64,000 nt of DNA from Niabella sp. (GCA_017744715.1 JAGIAT010000003.1:310001-374000); one strand, 5' to 3'; shown: positions 28,001-35,743, counted from the stretch's first letter. Made by a program: numbers and translations. Notes: generated from the letters alone by a model not told the origin.

Positions 28001-28137
28001 TCAAGTTGAGTGGCTTCTTCATCGGAAGTATTTTCTATTGACAATGACTGAACGGGCCTAATATCGTTCAGATACAAAGAAATATTTAAATATGGCAGTA
28101 TATGCTTATGTATTAAAAGCGCCGATTGTTCCTGCAT
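22054..28137 (-). CDS. DUF4011-type SF1 helicase with Vsr-like nuclease domain (Hhe-like defence protein)
   Basis: 2027 residues. In order: an N-terminal beta domain; a transglutaminase-like segment (GNCIDLSLLFAACLEAVGLN, about 217); DUF4011 (KIWERKLLDLSLRNNLLNL, about 381); Walker A (GPPGTGKS, about 686); a long coiled-coil insert with internal duplications; Walker B (DLLIFDEASQLP, about 1408); SF1 motifs through VAVTRAR; a Vsr/DUF559-like nuclease region (FKVDIGI, about 1725); and a DUF3320-like tail. Proteins of this layout are reported as the single-gene Hhe anti-phage system. It probably unwinds and cuts foreign DNA. A DUF2130 gene lies 13 bp upstream in the same operon. Confidence 0.85.
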   Translation of the reverse strand: MQEQSALLIHKHILPYLNISLYLNDIRPVQSLSIENTSDEEATQLDVKITVDLPCIEAFTYTVSSVPAKKQVKIPVEHLKVNRDFLSKISETERVNLTIEVLVKEVVLFKETIAINIHPLEYFGGFQVLPELIAAYVTPNHPYIYHIKRKAVEVLEQQGLRTAFEGYQSNDPERVLQIMSAIYSALQSEGIVYSSLPPGYEETGQRLRLLNTIQQEKFGNCIDLSLLFAACLEAVGLNPILILVREHAFIGCWLQDDKFSEVINDDKTAITKRLSKGIREMAAVEATSVCKGNNIKFSDALNAGEAQLVQKEDFLLSVDIKRARTLRIRPLPLLTNETGTRLDEEALKQTETAAMEKDFEIGTIYQDELLQAKVPKTKQKIWERKLLDLSLRNNLLNLHMTRNMLQLVDIDINNLEDTLSDGKSFSILPNPNAEVLRKYNLFSQPLHHSSSLYQLANDELKHNRLLTHYHQQDLDNILVYIHKNAKQAIDENGSSTLYLAIGLLKWFDRKTPEQPRYAPILLLPVEISRRSVNSRFTLKSREEETMINITLVEFLRQEYELNLGALEQLPADEKGVDVAKVMGILRRAIMQLKGWDVEEQLVLGNFSFSKLILWKDIVVHQEELLKSDMVRSLVDGKLHLNEHHELRSAGDFDNIQSQSVILPIPTDVSQMEAVLTAQQGSSFVLHGPPGTGKSQTITNIIADALYRGKRVLFVAAKKAALDVVHRRLEQIGLAPFTLELHSNKSKKSDVLAQLATSIETVKNARIADFQQEAQRLDTAKKSISEYVNVLHQKQQTGWSLYDSITALENYSVKKSPDNFIPETALQQLNATRWQQWTDWLPQFQSILKLLVHPVENPLTALSLPQYAPSVNDAILQQTQKLLTLLQEVQGKSPALANAIHFPFSIQSKTEWGQFVEVIKAFQQLPDVPLELIRYLSDKENYSVYEEWSKTFRQYTQVITTIHNLPDTPSEFSRYLSDSENDNIYEEWSKTFSQYLSALNRILQDYNRSILNTDISAAEMQWKQAQRSWFLPKWLQTRKIRKQLSAFRNTPFSNKSEVDQFFVSRNQLQEVQRILQENRFVELQKALKNLFKGEQTDVSDIDKKAAFIQDLNSQLQEMKRFLQQSRFITVQQSLKNLYKDERTDLPDIENKAASVKHLSEITSNWERNALDKWAQAWQDKDLHHSDEVRQKNLPAINDFIRLILDFNEQKENYKILTGIRFRQEENWNNEVIQQLQHILAHLPHLKNWMNYLQLCKQAEALQLQWLTNAYENKWCNAEDISDYFYFTVHASVARQIISQHEALNLFNAALFESKIEQYKKIAKDFQYLTVQELRAKLAAQLPNTTAEAIQSSEIGILQRAIKNRGRGLSIRKLFDQIPVLLPRIAPCMLMSPISVAQYFDVNTKHFDLLIFDEASQLPTCEAVSALARAKQAVIVGDPKQMPPTSFFSTIKLDEENMDVEDLESILDDCLSLSVPSKYLLRHYRSKHESLIAFSNVNYYENKLLTFPSSDDLNRKVKYHHVEGFYDKGKTRTNTFEADEIVQYIQSHYGNPQKRKLSVGVVTFSQVQQNLIEEKLQKLFMSDPELEEYANENDEPLFVKNLENVQGDERDIILFSVCYAPDEEGKMSMNFGPLNRDGGWRRLNVAVTRARYEMHMFATLQADKIDMNRTSAEGVAGLKAFLQFAEKGYLGVRPEDVQDALSKQHLSVSVSKKLQERGLAVRCNIGTSGFKVDIGIVHPDKPQQYILGIVIDGYYYYNAHTANDREMVMPSVLKALGWDLHRIWTIDWHENAGKIIDTIVERVRQLQTAAEIKEVSNIEPVVESLFEPVKALPAEPVIINVANKQKPYVNYTLTAIPNASSETIFEFQNRNTIKQQIQSLVNTEAPISKNLLYKKVLQAWNISRAGTRLDRYLEEIIREINLVHTTHHQLFYWNNNTTLDHYRSNDIEKRNMEDIAPEEILVALQEVVTNNLSIEEDELLRYLARTFGFSKVGRQIDTLLRYVIDRAVRQGKLRRENDRVKLGSKWMTV

Positions 28138-28150
28138 GCGTTTTTATGAT

Positions 28151-29416
28151 TTATTTAAGTTCATCAAATTTGGCTTTCATTGTGGCGTTTCCATGAGTTA
28201 ATTTTTTGATGGTTAGGTCCTCCGCTTTTTGATTTGCTAAGCGAAGATTGTTATCGGATGAAAGCAAGGCTTCTTTAGTCTTTTCCAAATGCGCAATCGT
28301 TTTATCAATTTCTTCAATAGCCATTTTGAATTTACGGCTTGCCAATTCGTAATTTCTTGCAAACCCTTCTTTAAACGTGTTTATTTTTTCTTCAAAATTT
28401 GCGATATCTATATTTTGATTTCTTATAATAGCAAGTTCCGCTTTGTATTGTAATGAATTCATGGCGGCATTACGGAGTAATGTAATAATAGGTATGAAAA
28501 ACTGCGGACGGACAATATACATTTTTTTGTATTTATGCGATACGTCTACAATCCCCGAATTATAATATTCACTCTCCGCCTCTAAAAGAGAAACAAGAAC
28601 AGCGTATTCGCATTTCTTTTCGGAGCGGTCTTTGTCTAGTTCTTTTAAAAAATCTTCGTTTCTTTTTTTTGTTGCTGTTCCGTCGCTTTCATTTTTCATT
28701 TCAAACATTATTGAAATGATTTCGTTACCTGCTTCATCTGTTTCCCTGTAAATAAAATCGCCTTTGCTGCCGGACTTTGAGTCGTTGTCTTTTTCAAAAT
28801 AGGCTCTTTGAAAAGCAGTTGCACGAAGTTTATTAAATTCCGTTTCACAATGCTGTTCCAGTGTTTCACCGATCATTTTTGTTGATAGCTTTAACTTTAT
28901 GTCTTTGACCCGGGCAATTTCATCATCTTTGTATTTGATTATTGCATCCTTATTTTGCAATTCAGTAAAATATTGTTGCTTTAAAGAACTCTCAAGATTT
29001 TGTTTTTCCAATTCTTTTGTCTTTAAATCGCTTTTCAAATCATCTCGCTCTTTCTCAACCTTTTGAACAGCTTCGTTCACCGCAAGCTTTTTCTCAACTT
29101 CAACATTTTCAATTTTTGATTTTAACCGGGTAATTTCTGCATCTTTCCTGCCTATCTGTTCTGACAGAGTCAATTGGTTTTTTGCGTTCAATTCGGAGAG
29201 TTCTTTATCCTTCTTTGCAAGTTGTTCCTGTAAAGCATTTCTAATATTTGCTTCGGCTAATTTTACAGCGCTTTCTTTTTCCTTTTCCGCAAGCGAAAGT
29301 CGGGCTTGTAATTCTTCTTCAAATTGGTGGTTACGAACTTGCTTAATAATATCGGCATATCCTGCTTCGTCAACTTTAAAAGCCTTATTACAATTCGGGC
29401 AAATGATTTCGTTCAT
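28151..29416 (-). CDS. DUF2130 protein, PD-(D/E)XK nuclease-like with coiled coil
   Basis: 421 residues. The N-terminus has a short zinc-ribbon-like CPNCNKAF. A charged coiled coil runs from about 30 to 195. The C-terminal half has the DUF2130 signature [17 protein letters not shown], then MFEMKNESD, whose D...ExK pattern fits the PD-(D/E)XK nuclease fold. A second coiled coil closes it. The pairing with the DUF4011 helicase (13-bp gap, same strand) suggests a shared role in DNA processing or defence; DUF2130 biochemistry is not established. Confidence 0.85.
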   Translation of the reverse strand: MNEIICPNCNKAFKVDEAGYADIIKQVRNHQFEEELQARLSLAEKEKESAVKLAEANIRNALQEQLAKKDKELSELNAKNQLTLSEQIGRKDAEITRLKSKIENVEVEKKLAVNEAVQKVEKERDDLKSDLKTKELEKQNLESSLKQQYFTELQNKDAIIKYKDDEIARVKDIKLKLSTKMIGETLEQHCETEFNKLRATAFQRAYFEKDNDSKSGSKGDFIYRETDEAGNEIISIMFEMKNESDGTATKKRNEDFLKELDKDRSEKKCEYAVLVSLLEAESEYYNSGIVDVSHKYKKMYIVRPQFFIPIITLLRNAAMNSLQYKAELAIIRNQNIDIANFEEKINTFKEGFARNYELASRKFKMAIEEIDKTIAHLEKTKEALLSSDNNLRLANQKAEDLTIKKLTHGNATMKAKFDELK

Positions 29417-29509
29417 AGCATTAAAGATTTATTGTGCTTTTTTTCCAGCGGGTTAATAGTCACATGGCCGCCAAGAAAACAATTAACAACCGCCAATTGA
29501 CGCAATTCT

Positions 29510-29529
29510 CAAACGCTTATAAACGTTTG
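29510..29529. promoter_or_regulatory. 20-bp near-perfect palindrome upstream of the helicase operon
   Basis: CAAACGCTTATAAACGTTTG is symmetric except for one position pair. It lies about 95 bases upstream of the DUF2130 start and is the best operator candidate for the two-gene operon. No regulator gene is adjacent. Confidence 0.35.
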
Positions 29530-29631
29530 CAAATACTTAATATAGAAATGCAATAGCTTTTATTAGTTAAAGAATTTATTAGTACTGCAACCGTTTCGGT
29601 ATTTGTTCTTCAGCAGTTACAATTTTCCAAA

Positions 29632-29764
29632 TGGTTGTTTGCTAATATACATATTTTTTATCCACCAAAAGCCCATCTCCGGCGATTTGTACAAATATAT
29701 TCCTCAGCAACAGTGCATTTTTACGGAAAACCGTAAGGGGAACTATTGCTTTGCAAATGCAGTG
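29632..29764 (-). promoter_or_regulatory. Palindrome + −7 promoter module, copy 3, with no gene behind it
   Basis: A −7 element TATATTTG (29699-29692, minus strand) lies exactly 21 bases from TTACGG-AAAA-CCGTAA (29721-29736). Within 31 bases downstream comes GGTTGTTTGCTAATATAC (29633-29650), which in the 17.3 kb locus lies after the stop codon of the CFI-box gene. The locus therefore looks like promoter joined directly to 3' flank. Bases 29765-29892 carry a GGGCCGATGGCCC hairpin and no gene. Confidence 0.5.
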
Positions 29765-29892
29765 GGTAGGACATGGAGGATCTGTGGGACAGATGGGCGT
29801 TGCTATATGCCGGGCCGATGGCCCTTTGTGTGGGCAGGCGGTACAGATGCCGGCGCGCTACCCCCGCCCTGCGTTTTAGGAAATTGCCGTTT

Positions 29893-30189
29893 TCAGCTTT
29901 GCTTAAATACCGCCCGTATGGGATAGTATTCGTATTTGTTCAGCCCGTTTGCGGGATCTGCCTCGATGATCTTTTTTAAATGGTCCTCATCGTCCACCGA
30001 TACAACGCCTACCCCGTAACCACCGGTTGGGTCGGCTACCGGTCCAAAAACAATGGCAATACCATCGTTGAGCAACAGCGTCCAATAAGCAACGTGTTGC
30101 TGCATGGTGGCTTTTTCTTCGGCCGTCATATCCAGTATAAAAGTAGGCCGTGGCGGATTTAGTTTGAGATAAAATTGCTGCTTGCTCAT
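29893..30189 (-). CDS. YciI-like family protein
   Basis: 98 residues with the YCII ferredoxin-like layout: a strand (FYLKLNPPRPTFILD), helix, AYWTLLLNDGIAIVFGPVAD and a second half ending in GVVSVDDEDHLKKIIEADPA. The family is small and cytoplasmic; most members have no known reaction. It stands alone between repeats. Confidence 0.75.
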   Translation of the reverse strand: MSKQQFYLKLNPPRPTFILDMTAEEKATMQQHVAYWTLLLNDGIAIVFGPVADPTGGYGVGVVSVDDEDHLKKIIEADPANGLNKYEYYPIRAVFKQS

Positions 30190-30340
30190 AATATGCTAAA
30201 ATAACCAATATAAGGGTAAAACAAATATTGGTACCGCCTTACTGCTGCCTTGCAGCCTGGCCCGACAGCCGCGCAAACCGATCCACCGCCGCCGCCGCAT
30301 ATATGATATAAATAAACCTGCCGAATACCCCGGCTTTTTT

Positions 30341-30448
30341 TGTTGCAAATAATTTTGTTGCAAATAATTTTGTTGCAAAAATAATTGCAACAAAAAATAG
30401 TGCAACAGATTTGTTGCAATGTTTTGAATTGTATTTAACATTGCAACA
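30341..30448. repeat. Iteron-like cluster of seven TGTTGCAA/TTGCAACA sites upstream of an XRE gene
   Basis: TGTTGCAA lies at 30341, 30356 and 30371, an exact 15-bp period with unit TGTTGCAAATAATTT, and at 30412. Inverted sites lie at 30385, 30441 and, one base short, 30401. The cluster ends 53 bp before the XRE-family gene at 30501 and is the likely binding region of that protein (inference). Bases 30190-30340 hold nothing else recognised. Confidence 0.7.
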
Positions 30449-30500
30449 ACCTTACCAGACATAATAAATGCTATTTTTATAGCTACAATAACTTACTGAT

Positions 30501-31034
30501 ATGAAAACCCTTAGAAGCCAATGGGGACTTACCCAGGAAGAGCTGGCGGCATTGATCGGCGTTACCCGCGGCCTGTTATCCATGTATGAAAGTGGCCGCC
30601 GCCAGCTGCCCACCCCGGCCAGCATAAGGCTGGCGGAACTGTACTTACTGCTGCAGCAACCGTCTACAAGCAAGCTGCGCTCCGCCGCCCTGCAACAACG
30701 TCAGCTGGCACAGCAAACAAAAACAGCAAAGCTGCTGAACAACCGGGCCGGCAAAGCAGCAATGGAAGCGGCCCGCGCTGCCCGCGTGCTGGACAACATG
30801 CAGCAACGCTACAAACAGCTGTACCAAAAGATGCAGCTGGTACAGGCCGCGCTGCCCACCGCCGCACCGGGCTCATTGCAAAAAACGGCGCTGCTTTATA
30901 TGGAGTCAAAACTGATGGATGCCATGGATCGGTGCTCCCCGGCCCGGCAGGCATGGGTAGCCTACAAACGGGCGGCCTGCATAGCACTGGAACAGGCGGC
31001 GTTGAAGGCCCAAAGGCTTGTAAAGGGGGGTTGA
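30501..31034 (+). CDS. XRE-family helix-turn-helix protein with Ala-rich coiled coil
   Basis: 177 residues. An XRE HTH spans residues about 8-35 (LTQEELAALIGVTRGLLSMYE), followed by SGRRQLPTPASIRLAELYLL. The remainder is an Ala/Gln-rich helical region, probably an oligomerisation coiled coil, ending in a basic tail. It should be a DNA-binding regulator. Its start lies just past an array of TTGCAACA sites, which suggests autoregulation. GC content is high here compared with the genes around it. Confidence 0.8.
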   Translation: MKTLRSQWGLTQEELAALIGVTRGLLSMYESGRRQLPTPASIRLAELYLLLQQPSTSKLRSAALQQRQLAQQTKTAKLLNNRAGKAAMEAARAARVLDNMQQRYKQLYQKMQLVQAALPTAAPGSLQKTALLYMESKLMDAMDRCSPARQAWVAYKRAACIALEQAALKAQRLVKGG

Positions 31035-31229
31035 TATGGGAATGCGTTGGAGCAAGCAAGTTATATCGGCAGCGGCCTGGTCCCACAAATCACCAACGGT
31101 CCCGTACGCCGCAACACTATAAATAACACCTGCATACCGGACAGGCAGGCAGCAGGCCGCTCACGCTGCCGTAAATGATCCCTTTTTAGCCAGCTTACAT
31201 GTTTTAATCCATTGCTTCCATTTGTGCCT

Positions 31230-31237
31230 TATTTTTG
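31230..31237 (+). promoter_or_regulatory. −7 element of the FG-GAP gene
   Basis: TATTTTTG fits TAnnTTTG and lies 20 bases before the start codon. A TTTG at 31221-31224 is too close to be the −33 box, so only the −7 element is clear. Confidence 0.4.
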
Positions 31238-31257
31238 CCCCCCATAAACAATAACAA

Positions 31258-32850
31258 ATGAGTCCATTGCTACGCGCCGCACGAAGCGCAACTGCTTTTG
31301 TAACGAAATCCTTTATACTATCAGCAGGATGCATGACGGCCGCCTTTACAGCAACCGCGCAGCTGAGCTTTGTGCCCCAGGTTGCCTACCCCGCGGGCGA
31401 TCCTTTTGCTGTAGTTACCGGGGACTTTAACGGCGATAATAAGCAGGACCTTGCTGTGGTGAATGCAAATTCCAGTAACGTCAGCATTTTCCGCGGTAAT
31501 GGCGATGGCAGTTTTCAACCAGCGGTTAATTATCCAACAGGCGCCACCCCACAAGCTATAGCTGCTGCGGATTTAAATGGAGATGGAATGCAGGACCTTG
31601 CCATAACGAATCAGGCCAGCAATACCGTGGGCATTTTTTTAAACAATGGCAGTGGTGGTTTTCTGCCGCAGGTGGTTTACACTACGGGCACGGGACCAAG
31701 ATCCCTAGCCATTGGTGATTTTAATGGCGATGGCAAGTCCGACCTTGCCGTAGCGAACGGAAGTGCGTCCAGCATCAGCATTTTGCAGGGTAATGGTGAT
31801 GGATCTTTTCAACCACCGGTTATGTATCCCATGGGGAGCAACCCCAACTTTGTAGCTATCGATGATTTTAACGGAGATGGCAAGCCCGATATTGCTATTG
31901 TGAAACCATCAGCGGGCGGCATCAGCATTTTACCTGGCAATGGCGATGGTACTTTTCAGCCACAGATTGCTACCGCTACCAGCGGTAGTCCCTCTGCCCT
32001 GGCCATCGGCGATTTTAATGGAGACGGCGAGCCCGACATTGCGGTATCGAATATGACGAACAATAATCTGATTGTTTTGCTGGGCAATGGTAACGGCAGT
32101 TTTCAAACACAGGGCAGCTTTGCAACAGGTTCAAGTCCGCTTTCTTTATCCATTGCCGATTTTAACGGTGACAGCAAGCCCGACCTTGCTGCATCCAACG
32201 TTAACAGCAATACCATTAGCATACTGCGCGGCAAAGGTGATGGCAGCTTTCAAACGCAGGTTACTTTTGCAACGGGCACAGGCCCCAATTCAGTAACAGC
32301 CGCCGACTTTAACGGGGATGGCAAACCCGATTTGGCCGTAGCAAACCGAACCGCCGCCAGTATTGGCATATTGCTGAATACAACAGCCTCCACCCCCTTA
32401 CCGGTAGTTTTTGGGGAGATCCGTGCGTTCTTCAAAAACGGGCAGTTATCGGTACAATGGACAACGGCTTCAGAAATCAATAACGACCGTTTTGAAATAG
32501 AAGCCTCTGCAGACGGCAACCGTTTTACAACAATCGGGCAGCTGAAAACAAAGGCCGCAGATGGCAACTCCGGTACCGCACTGGATTATAATTTTACTGC
32601 TGATACCGGCACAGCACTGCCGGCCATGGGCATTTTAGCATTACTGGGCCTGGCATTACCCACTGCAAAAAAGCACCGTATGCGGGCGCTGTTGCTTCTG
32701 GCCGGGCTAGGTATCATAGCAGGCGTATCCTGTAACAAAAACAACGGCGTGGATACCAATAATGAGGCGGAGCTATTTGTACGGATCAAGCAGATCAATA
32801 AAGATGGCAGCTTTCATTACAGCAAGATAATAAAAGTTGCAGCGGAGTAA
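31258..32850 (+). CDS. Secreted FG-GAP/VCBS beta-propeller protein
   Basis: 530 residues. A signal peptide is followed by seven FG-GAP/VCBS repeats of about 47 residues, each with an FNGDGKPDLAV-type calcium-binding loop, predicted to close as one seven-bladed propeller. A fibronectin-like segment follows (GQLSVQWTTASEINNDRFEI). The C-terminus is unusual: two hydrophobic segments split by AKKHRMR, then GVSCNKNN, then RIKQINKDGSFHYSKIIKV, which is the kind of stretch usually found joined directly to the preceding domain. It is probably a surface protein; the ligand is unknown. Confidence 0.85.
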   Translation: MSPLLRAARSATAFVTKSFILSAGCMTAAFTATAQLSFVPQVAYPAGDPFAVVTGDFNGDNKQDLAVVNANSSNVSIFRGNGDGSFQPAVNYPTGATPQAIAAADLNGDGMQDLAITNQASNTVGIFLNNGSGGFLPQVVYTTGTGPRSLAIGDFNGDGKSDLAVANGSASSISILQGNGDGSFQPPVMYPMGSNPNFVAIDDFNGDGKPDIAIVKPSAGGISILPGNGDGTFQPQIATATSGSPSALAIGDFNGDGEPDIAVSNMTNNNLIVLLGNGNGSFQTQGSFATGSSPLSLSIADFNGDSKPDLAASNVNSNTISILRGKGDGSFQTQVTFATGTGPNSVTAADFNGDGKPDLAVANRTAASIGILLNTTASTPLPVVFGEIRAFFKNGQLSVQWTTASEINNDRFEIEASADGNRFTTIGQLKTKAADGNSGTALDYNFTADTGTALPAMGILALLGLALPTAKKHRMRALLLLAGLGIIAGVSCNKNNGVDTNNEAELFVRIKQINKDGSFHYSKIIKVAAE

Positions 32851-32869
32851 CAAGGCTGCGGCGGGGGGG

Positions 32870-33190
32870 CCACAGATCGACGCCGATTATTTCGCAGATG
32901 AGCACTTACTTTCTGTGCACATCCGTGTAATCTGTGAGCCCCAAAAAGCATCATACGCCGTCAACCTTTCCCTGCAGATTGACGCGGCTAATTTTCACAG
33001 CTATCGCAGATTTTTGTATGCCATTGTTTAAGAACCGGCCTGGCCAAAAAGGAAGCTTTCGGCCCCACCAGTCGCCCAGGTCCCACAATAGCCAGCTGCC
33101 CCTATGCACCGCAGCACAAGTGAGTGATCCCGCTTTCAGCGGGACAGGCTCAGTGTTGTTGCCATCGGCGCTGCAGCCGGGGCCATAAAA
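32870..33190. repeat. Degenerate CGCAGAT/ATCCGTGTAATCTGTG repeats and a GCAGCACAAGTGAGTG copy
   Basis: The first part (32873-33010) resembles the units of the 38.3-38.9 kb array in inverted pairs. The second carries CACCAGTCGCCC followed by CCGCAGCACAAGTGAGTG and a CCCGCTTTCAGCGGG palindrome. No gene is seen between 32851 and 33320. Confidence 0.55.
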
Positions 33191-33320
33191 ATGATCCCCC
33201 CTACCTGGCCAATAACCGTATACGTTTTTTTTAAAAATGATCCCAAAAAGATGTCTTATTTTTAGGTACACCTTGTACGAACTCAACAACACACGAAAAC
33301 GATCTATAAAAAAACAAACG

Positions 33321-34097
33321 ATGAAACGCAGAAAATTCCTCCACTCCTCACTGGCTGTTACTGCTGGTATGGCAACAATGGGCGCATCGGCCGGTGAGCG
33401 GCCCGCAGCACAAAAGGAAGTATACGAATGGCGCGAATATGATATGCGCTTTGGAGTGGACAGAGGCCAGCTGGAGCAATATTTTAAAACGGCGCTGATA
33501 CCGGCACTGAATAAATACGGCGTTAAAACAGTGGGCGTTTTTAAAGCATGGAAGGAAACGGAGCCGGCTAAATTATACGTACTGATTCCCTATGCGTCTA
33601 TCGACAGCTATTTGTTGGTAAACGCAAAGGTGAAAGCAGACACCGATTATATTAAAAGCAGTGCTGCGTACCATGCGATACCTGCCGACAAACCGGTATA
33701 CAACCGCTTTACGGCTTCACTGATGACGGCCTTTGAGGGCTGGCCCGCATTGACTGTGCCGCCGGGTGCACCACGGGTCTTTGAATTGCGGACTTATGAG
33801 GGCTATAGCGAAGACGCGGTGAGAAGAAAGGTAAAAATGTTCCACGACGGGGAGTTTGATATTTTTAAGCGGGCTAAACTGAACCCGGTATTTTTTGGAG
33901 AAGTGTTTGCGGGCGATCAACTGCCGCGTATTACCTACATGCTTACCTGTAATAATATGGAGGAGCGCGATAAGGGATGGGGCGCTTTTGTTGCCGACGC
34001 GGATTGGAAGCGGTTGATCGCAGACCCCCAGTATGCAAATACCGTTTCCAGGATCATTAATACTTTTTTGGTACCAACGGCTTACTCGCAGGTGTAG
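33321..34097 (+). CDS. NIPSNAP family protein, exported
   Basis: 258 residues. The N-terminus MKRRKFLHSSLAVTAGMATM has paired basic residues and looks like a Tat-type signal. Two NIPSNAP-like ferredoxin domains follow: YEWREYDMRFGVDRGQLEQYF, and after a linker VFELRTYEGYSEDAVRRKVKM. Exported two-domain NIPSNAP proteins are common in Bacteroidota; no reaction is established. The upstream frame from 33237 has no sensible N-terminus. Confidence 0.88.
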   Translation: MKRRKFLHSSLAVTAGMATMGASAGERPAAQKEVYEWREYDMRFGVDRGQLEQYFKTALIPALNKYGVKTVGVFKAWKETEPAKLYVLIPYASIDSYLLVNAKVKADTDYIKSSAAYHAIPADKPVYNRFTASLMTAFEGWPALTVPPGAPRVFELRTYEGYSEDAVRRKVKMFHDGEFDIFKRAKLNPVFFGEVFAGDQLPRITYMLTCNNMEERDKGWGAFVADADWKRLIADPQYANTVSRIINTFLVPTAYSQV

Positions 34098-34147
34098 CGT
34101 AACTGGCCGGCGCAGGTCGGAAACCTGCGCGGGGAAAGGGTATTTCG

Positions 34148-35224
34148 TTATTGTACGATATGGTTGGCTATTGCTGCAGCAAAATCATCGAGACTTACCG
34201 TACCCGTGTTGCTCAAAATAATTATGGTGGATCCATGCTCTAATATATGAAACAACATGGTTTGCGCGCCCATAATCTGTCCCGGTCTTTTAACAATCGT
34301 GTACATTTTATGCTTTATTTCATAATCCTTGTATACCCAAACCCCCATACCATATTCTCCAAGCCCGGAGCTGAACATCTTGTTCAATGTCTGCTGCTTT
34401 AAAAGTTTTCCTCCAAACAAGGCATTTGAAAACCGTGCAAGATCACCTGCCGTGGAGTACATGGCCCCTGCTGCATACCAGTTGCTCCAATACACGGGCA
34501 AATCACTCACCAGCATCTTAATATCATCCCTGTAAAAATAGGTGTCGGCCAGGTTATCAATGATCTTTTCCTGTGTCAGCATTCCGGAATGCGTCATTTT
34601 TAAGGGCTGTAATAGCTGTTTGCTCAGCGCTTCTTCATACGTCATACTGGTTACTTTTTCAATTATTTTTCCGAGGATTATAAAGTCGGCGTTATTATAA
34701 TCAAACTGGCTGCCGGGTTTACGTACCAATGTGTCGCTGCAATAGCGGATCAGCATTTCGTCTGAAGTATGTGGAAGCTGGTATTGCGGCATACCTTTTT
34801 TTAGCACCGACTCCTGTGTTGTGCCCTCATCCATATTCCGCATCCCGGAAGTCATATTCAACAGTTGTTTTACAGTTACCTTATCACCGGCTGAACCGGC
34901 ATAATCCGGGAGATATGCATGGATCGTTTTTTCTAGATCAATTTTTCCCTGTTCAAATAGCTGCAATATTAAAACCGAGGTAAATGCTTTCGTAATCGAA
35001 GCTACTTTATACGTTGTACGGATGGTATTGGGAATTTTGAAAGAGAAGTTTGCAAAGCCAAAACTTTTTTGATACGCTGTTTTTGACTGCTGTTGAATAA
35101 GAATGGTTCCATTGAAATTATTTTTCTTTACAAAGCTATCAATAAATACGCCTGCTTTTAAAACCTGCGAAAACGCCGTTTTAAATAAGAATACAAAAAA
35201 AATGATACCTGTTAATTTTTTCAT
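34148..35224 (-). CDS. Serine hydrolase, beta-lactamase/class C (AmpC-like) family
   Basis: 358 residues with a signal peptide (MKKLTGIIFFVFLFKTAFSQ). The class C pattern is complete: catalytic SxxK as SITK (about residue 76), YxN as YNN (in GSQFDYNNADFIILGK, about 180) and a C-terminal HGS in place of the KTG box. Members are peptidases, esterases or beta-lactamases; this one is probably a periplasmic D-Ala-peptidase-type enzyme or esterase. Convergent with the NIPSNAP gene. Confidence 0.85.
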   Translation of the reverse strand: MKKLTGIIFFVFLFKTAFSQVLKAGVFIDSFVKKNNFNGTILIQQQSKTAYQKSFGFANFSFKIPNTIRTTYKVASITKAFTSVLILQLFEQGKIDLEKTIHAYLPDYAGSAGDKVTVKQLLNMTSGMRNMDEGTTQESVLKKGMPQYQLPHTSDEMLIRYCSDTLVRKPGSQFDYNNADFIILGKIIEKVTSMTYEEALSKQLLQPLKMTHSGMLTQEKIIDNLADTYFYRDDIKMLVSDLPVYWSNWYAAGAMYSTAGDLARFSNALFGGKLLKQQTLNKMFSSGLGEYGMGVWVYKDYEIKHKMYTIVKRPGQIMGAQTMLFHILEHGSTIIILSNTGTVSLDDFAAAIANHIVQ

Positions 35225-35569
35225 ATGCTTGTTTTAAAATATCCGGTATTGATGGATGCCCCCGGGGCCATCCGTGGTTTTAAACAATTGGCCCGGCGGG
35301 TATAAAGCGCAGCTCAAACAATAGCTCCTTTTACGTATTCTCCGCCTTATTGATGATCCGCAGTTCCCGTCTGATCGTCCTTTCGTCGGTCCCTTAAAGC
35401 CGACTGCCTTGCTAAAATAGGCTTTTTTACAGGATCAAAGTTCCATGCTGTAATAAACGCATTTTTGTTTTGAAGACTGCTTTAGCCCAGGGAATGAATT
35501 TCCTGGATTGCAAAGAAATTCCAGGCCGATGACTGATAAAAACTGACCGGGGTATAAAAATATTTAGCG

Positions 35570-35680
35570 TACAGTCACATGGTTCCGCCAACAAGCAGCC
35601 GCCCTATGCACCGCAGCACAAGTGAGTGACACAACGAAGCTGCCATCTTTACCGCAGCCGGGCCAATAAAAATTTGCACA
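35570..35680. repeat. GCAGCACAAGTGAGTG repeat with GCAGC/GCTGC hairpin
   Basis: ACCGCAGCACAAGTGAGTG followed by ACACAACGAAGCTGCCAT, then ACCGCAGCCGGGCCAATAAA, is the most complete copy of this family in the window. GCAGC and GCTGC can pair around the motif. The rest of 35225-35834 holds no recognised gene. Confidence 0.6.
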
Positions 35681-35735
35681 ACCATCCTATAAATGAACAA
35701 CCACTGTATCAAAAACGTACAATCTTTTATTGCCG

Positions 35736-35743
35736 TAAGTTTG
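35736..35743 (+). promoter_or_regulatory. −7 element candidate for the FtsX-type permease gene
   Basis: TAAGTTTG fits TAnnTTTG and lies 91 bases before the start codon at 35835. No clear TTTG stands at the −33 distance, so the call is weak. Confidence 0.3.

Noticed and set aside
30196..30462. Minus-strand ORF rich in LQQ repeats
   Set aside because: It is the translation of TGTTGCAAATAATTT repeats; the repeats themselves are the feature.
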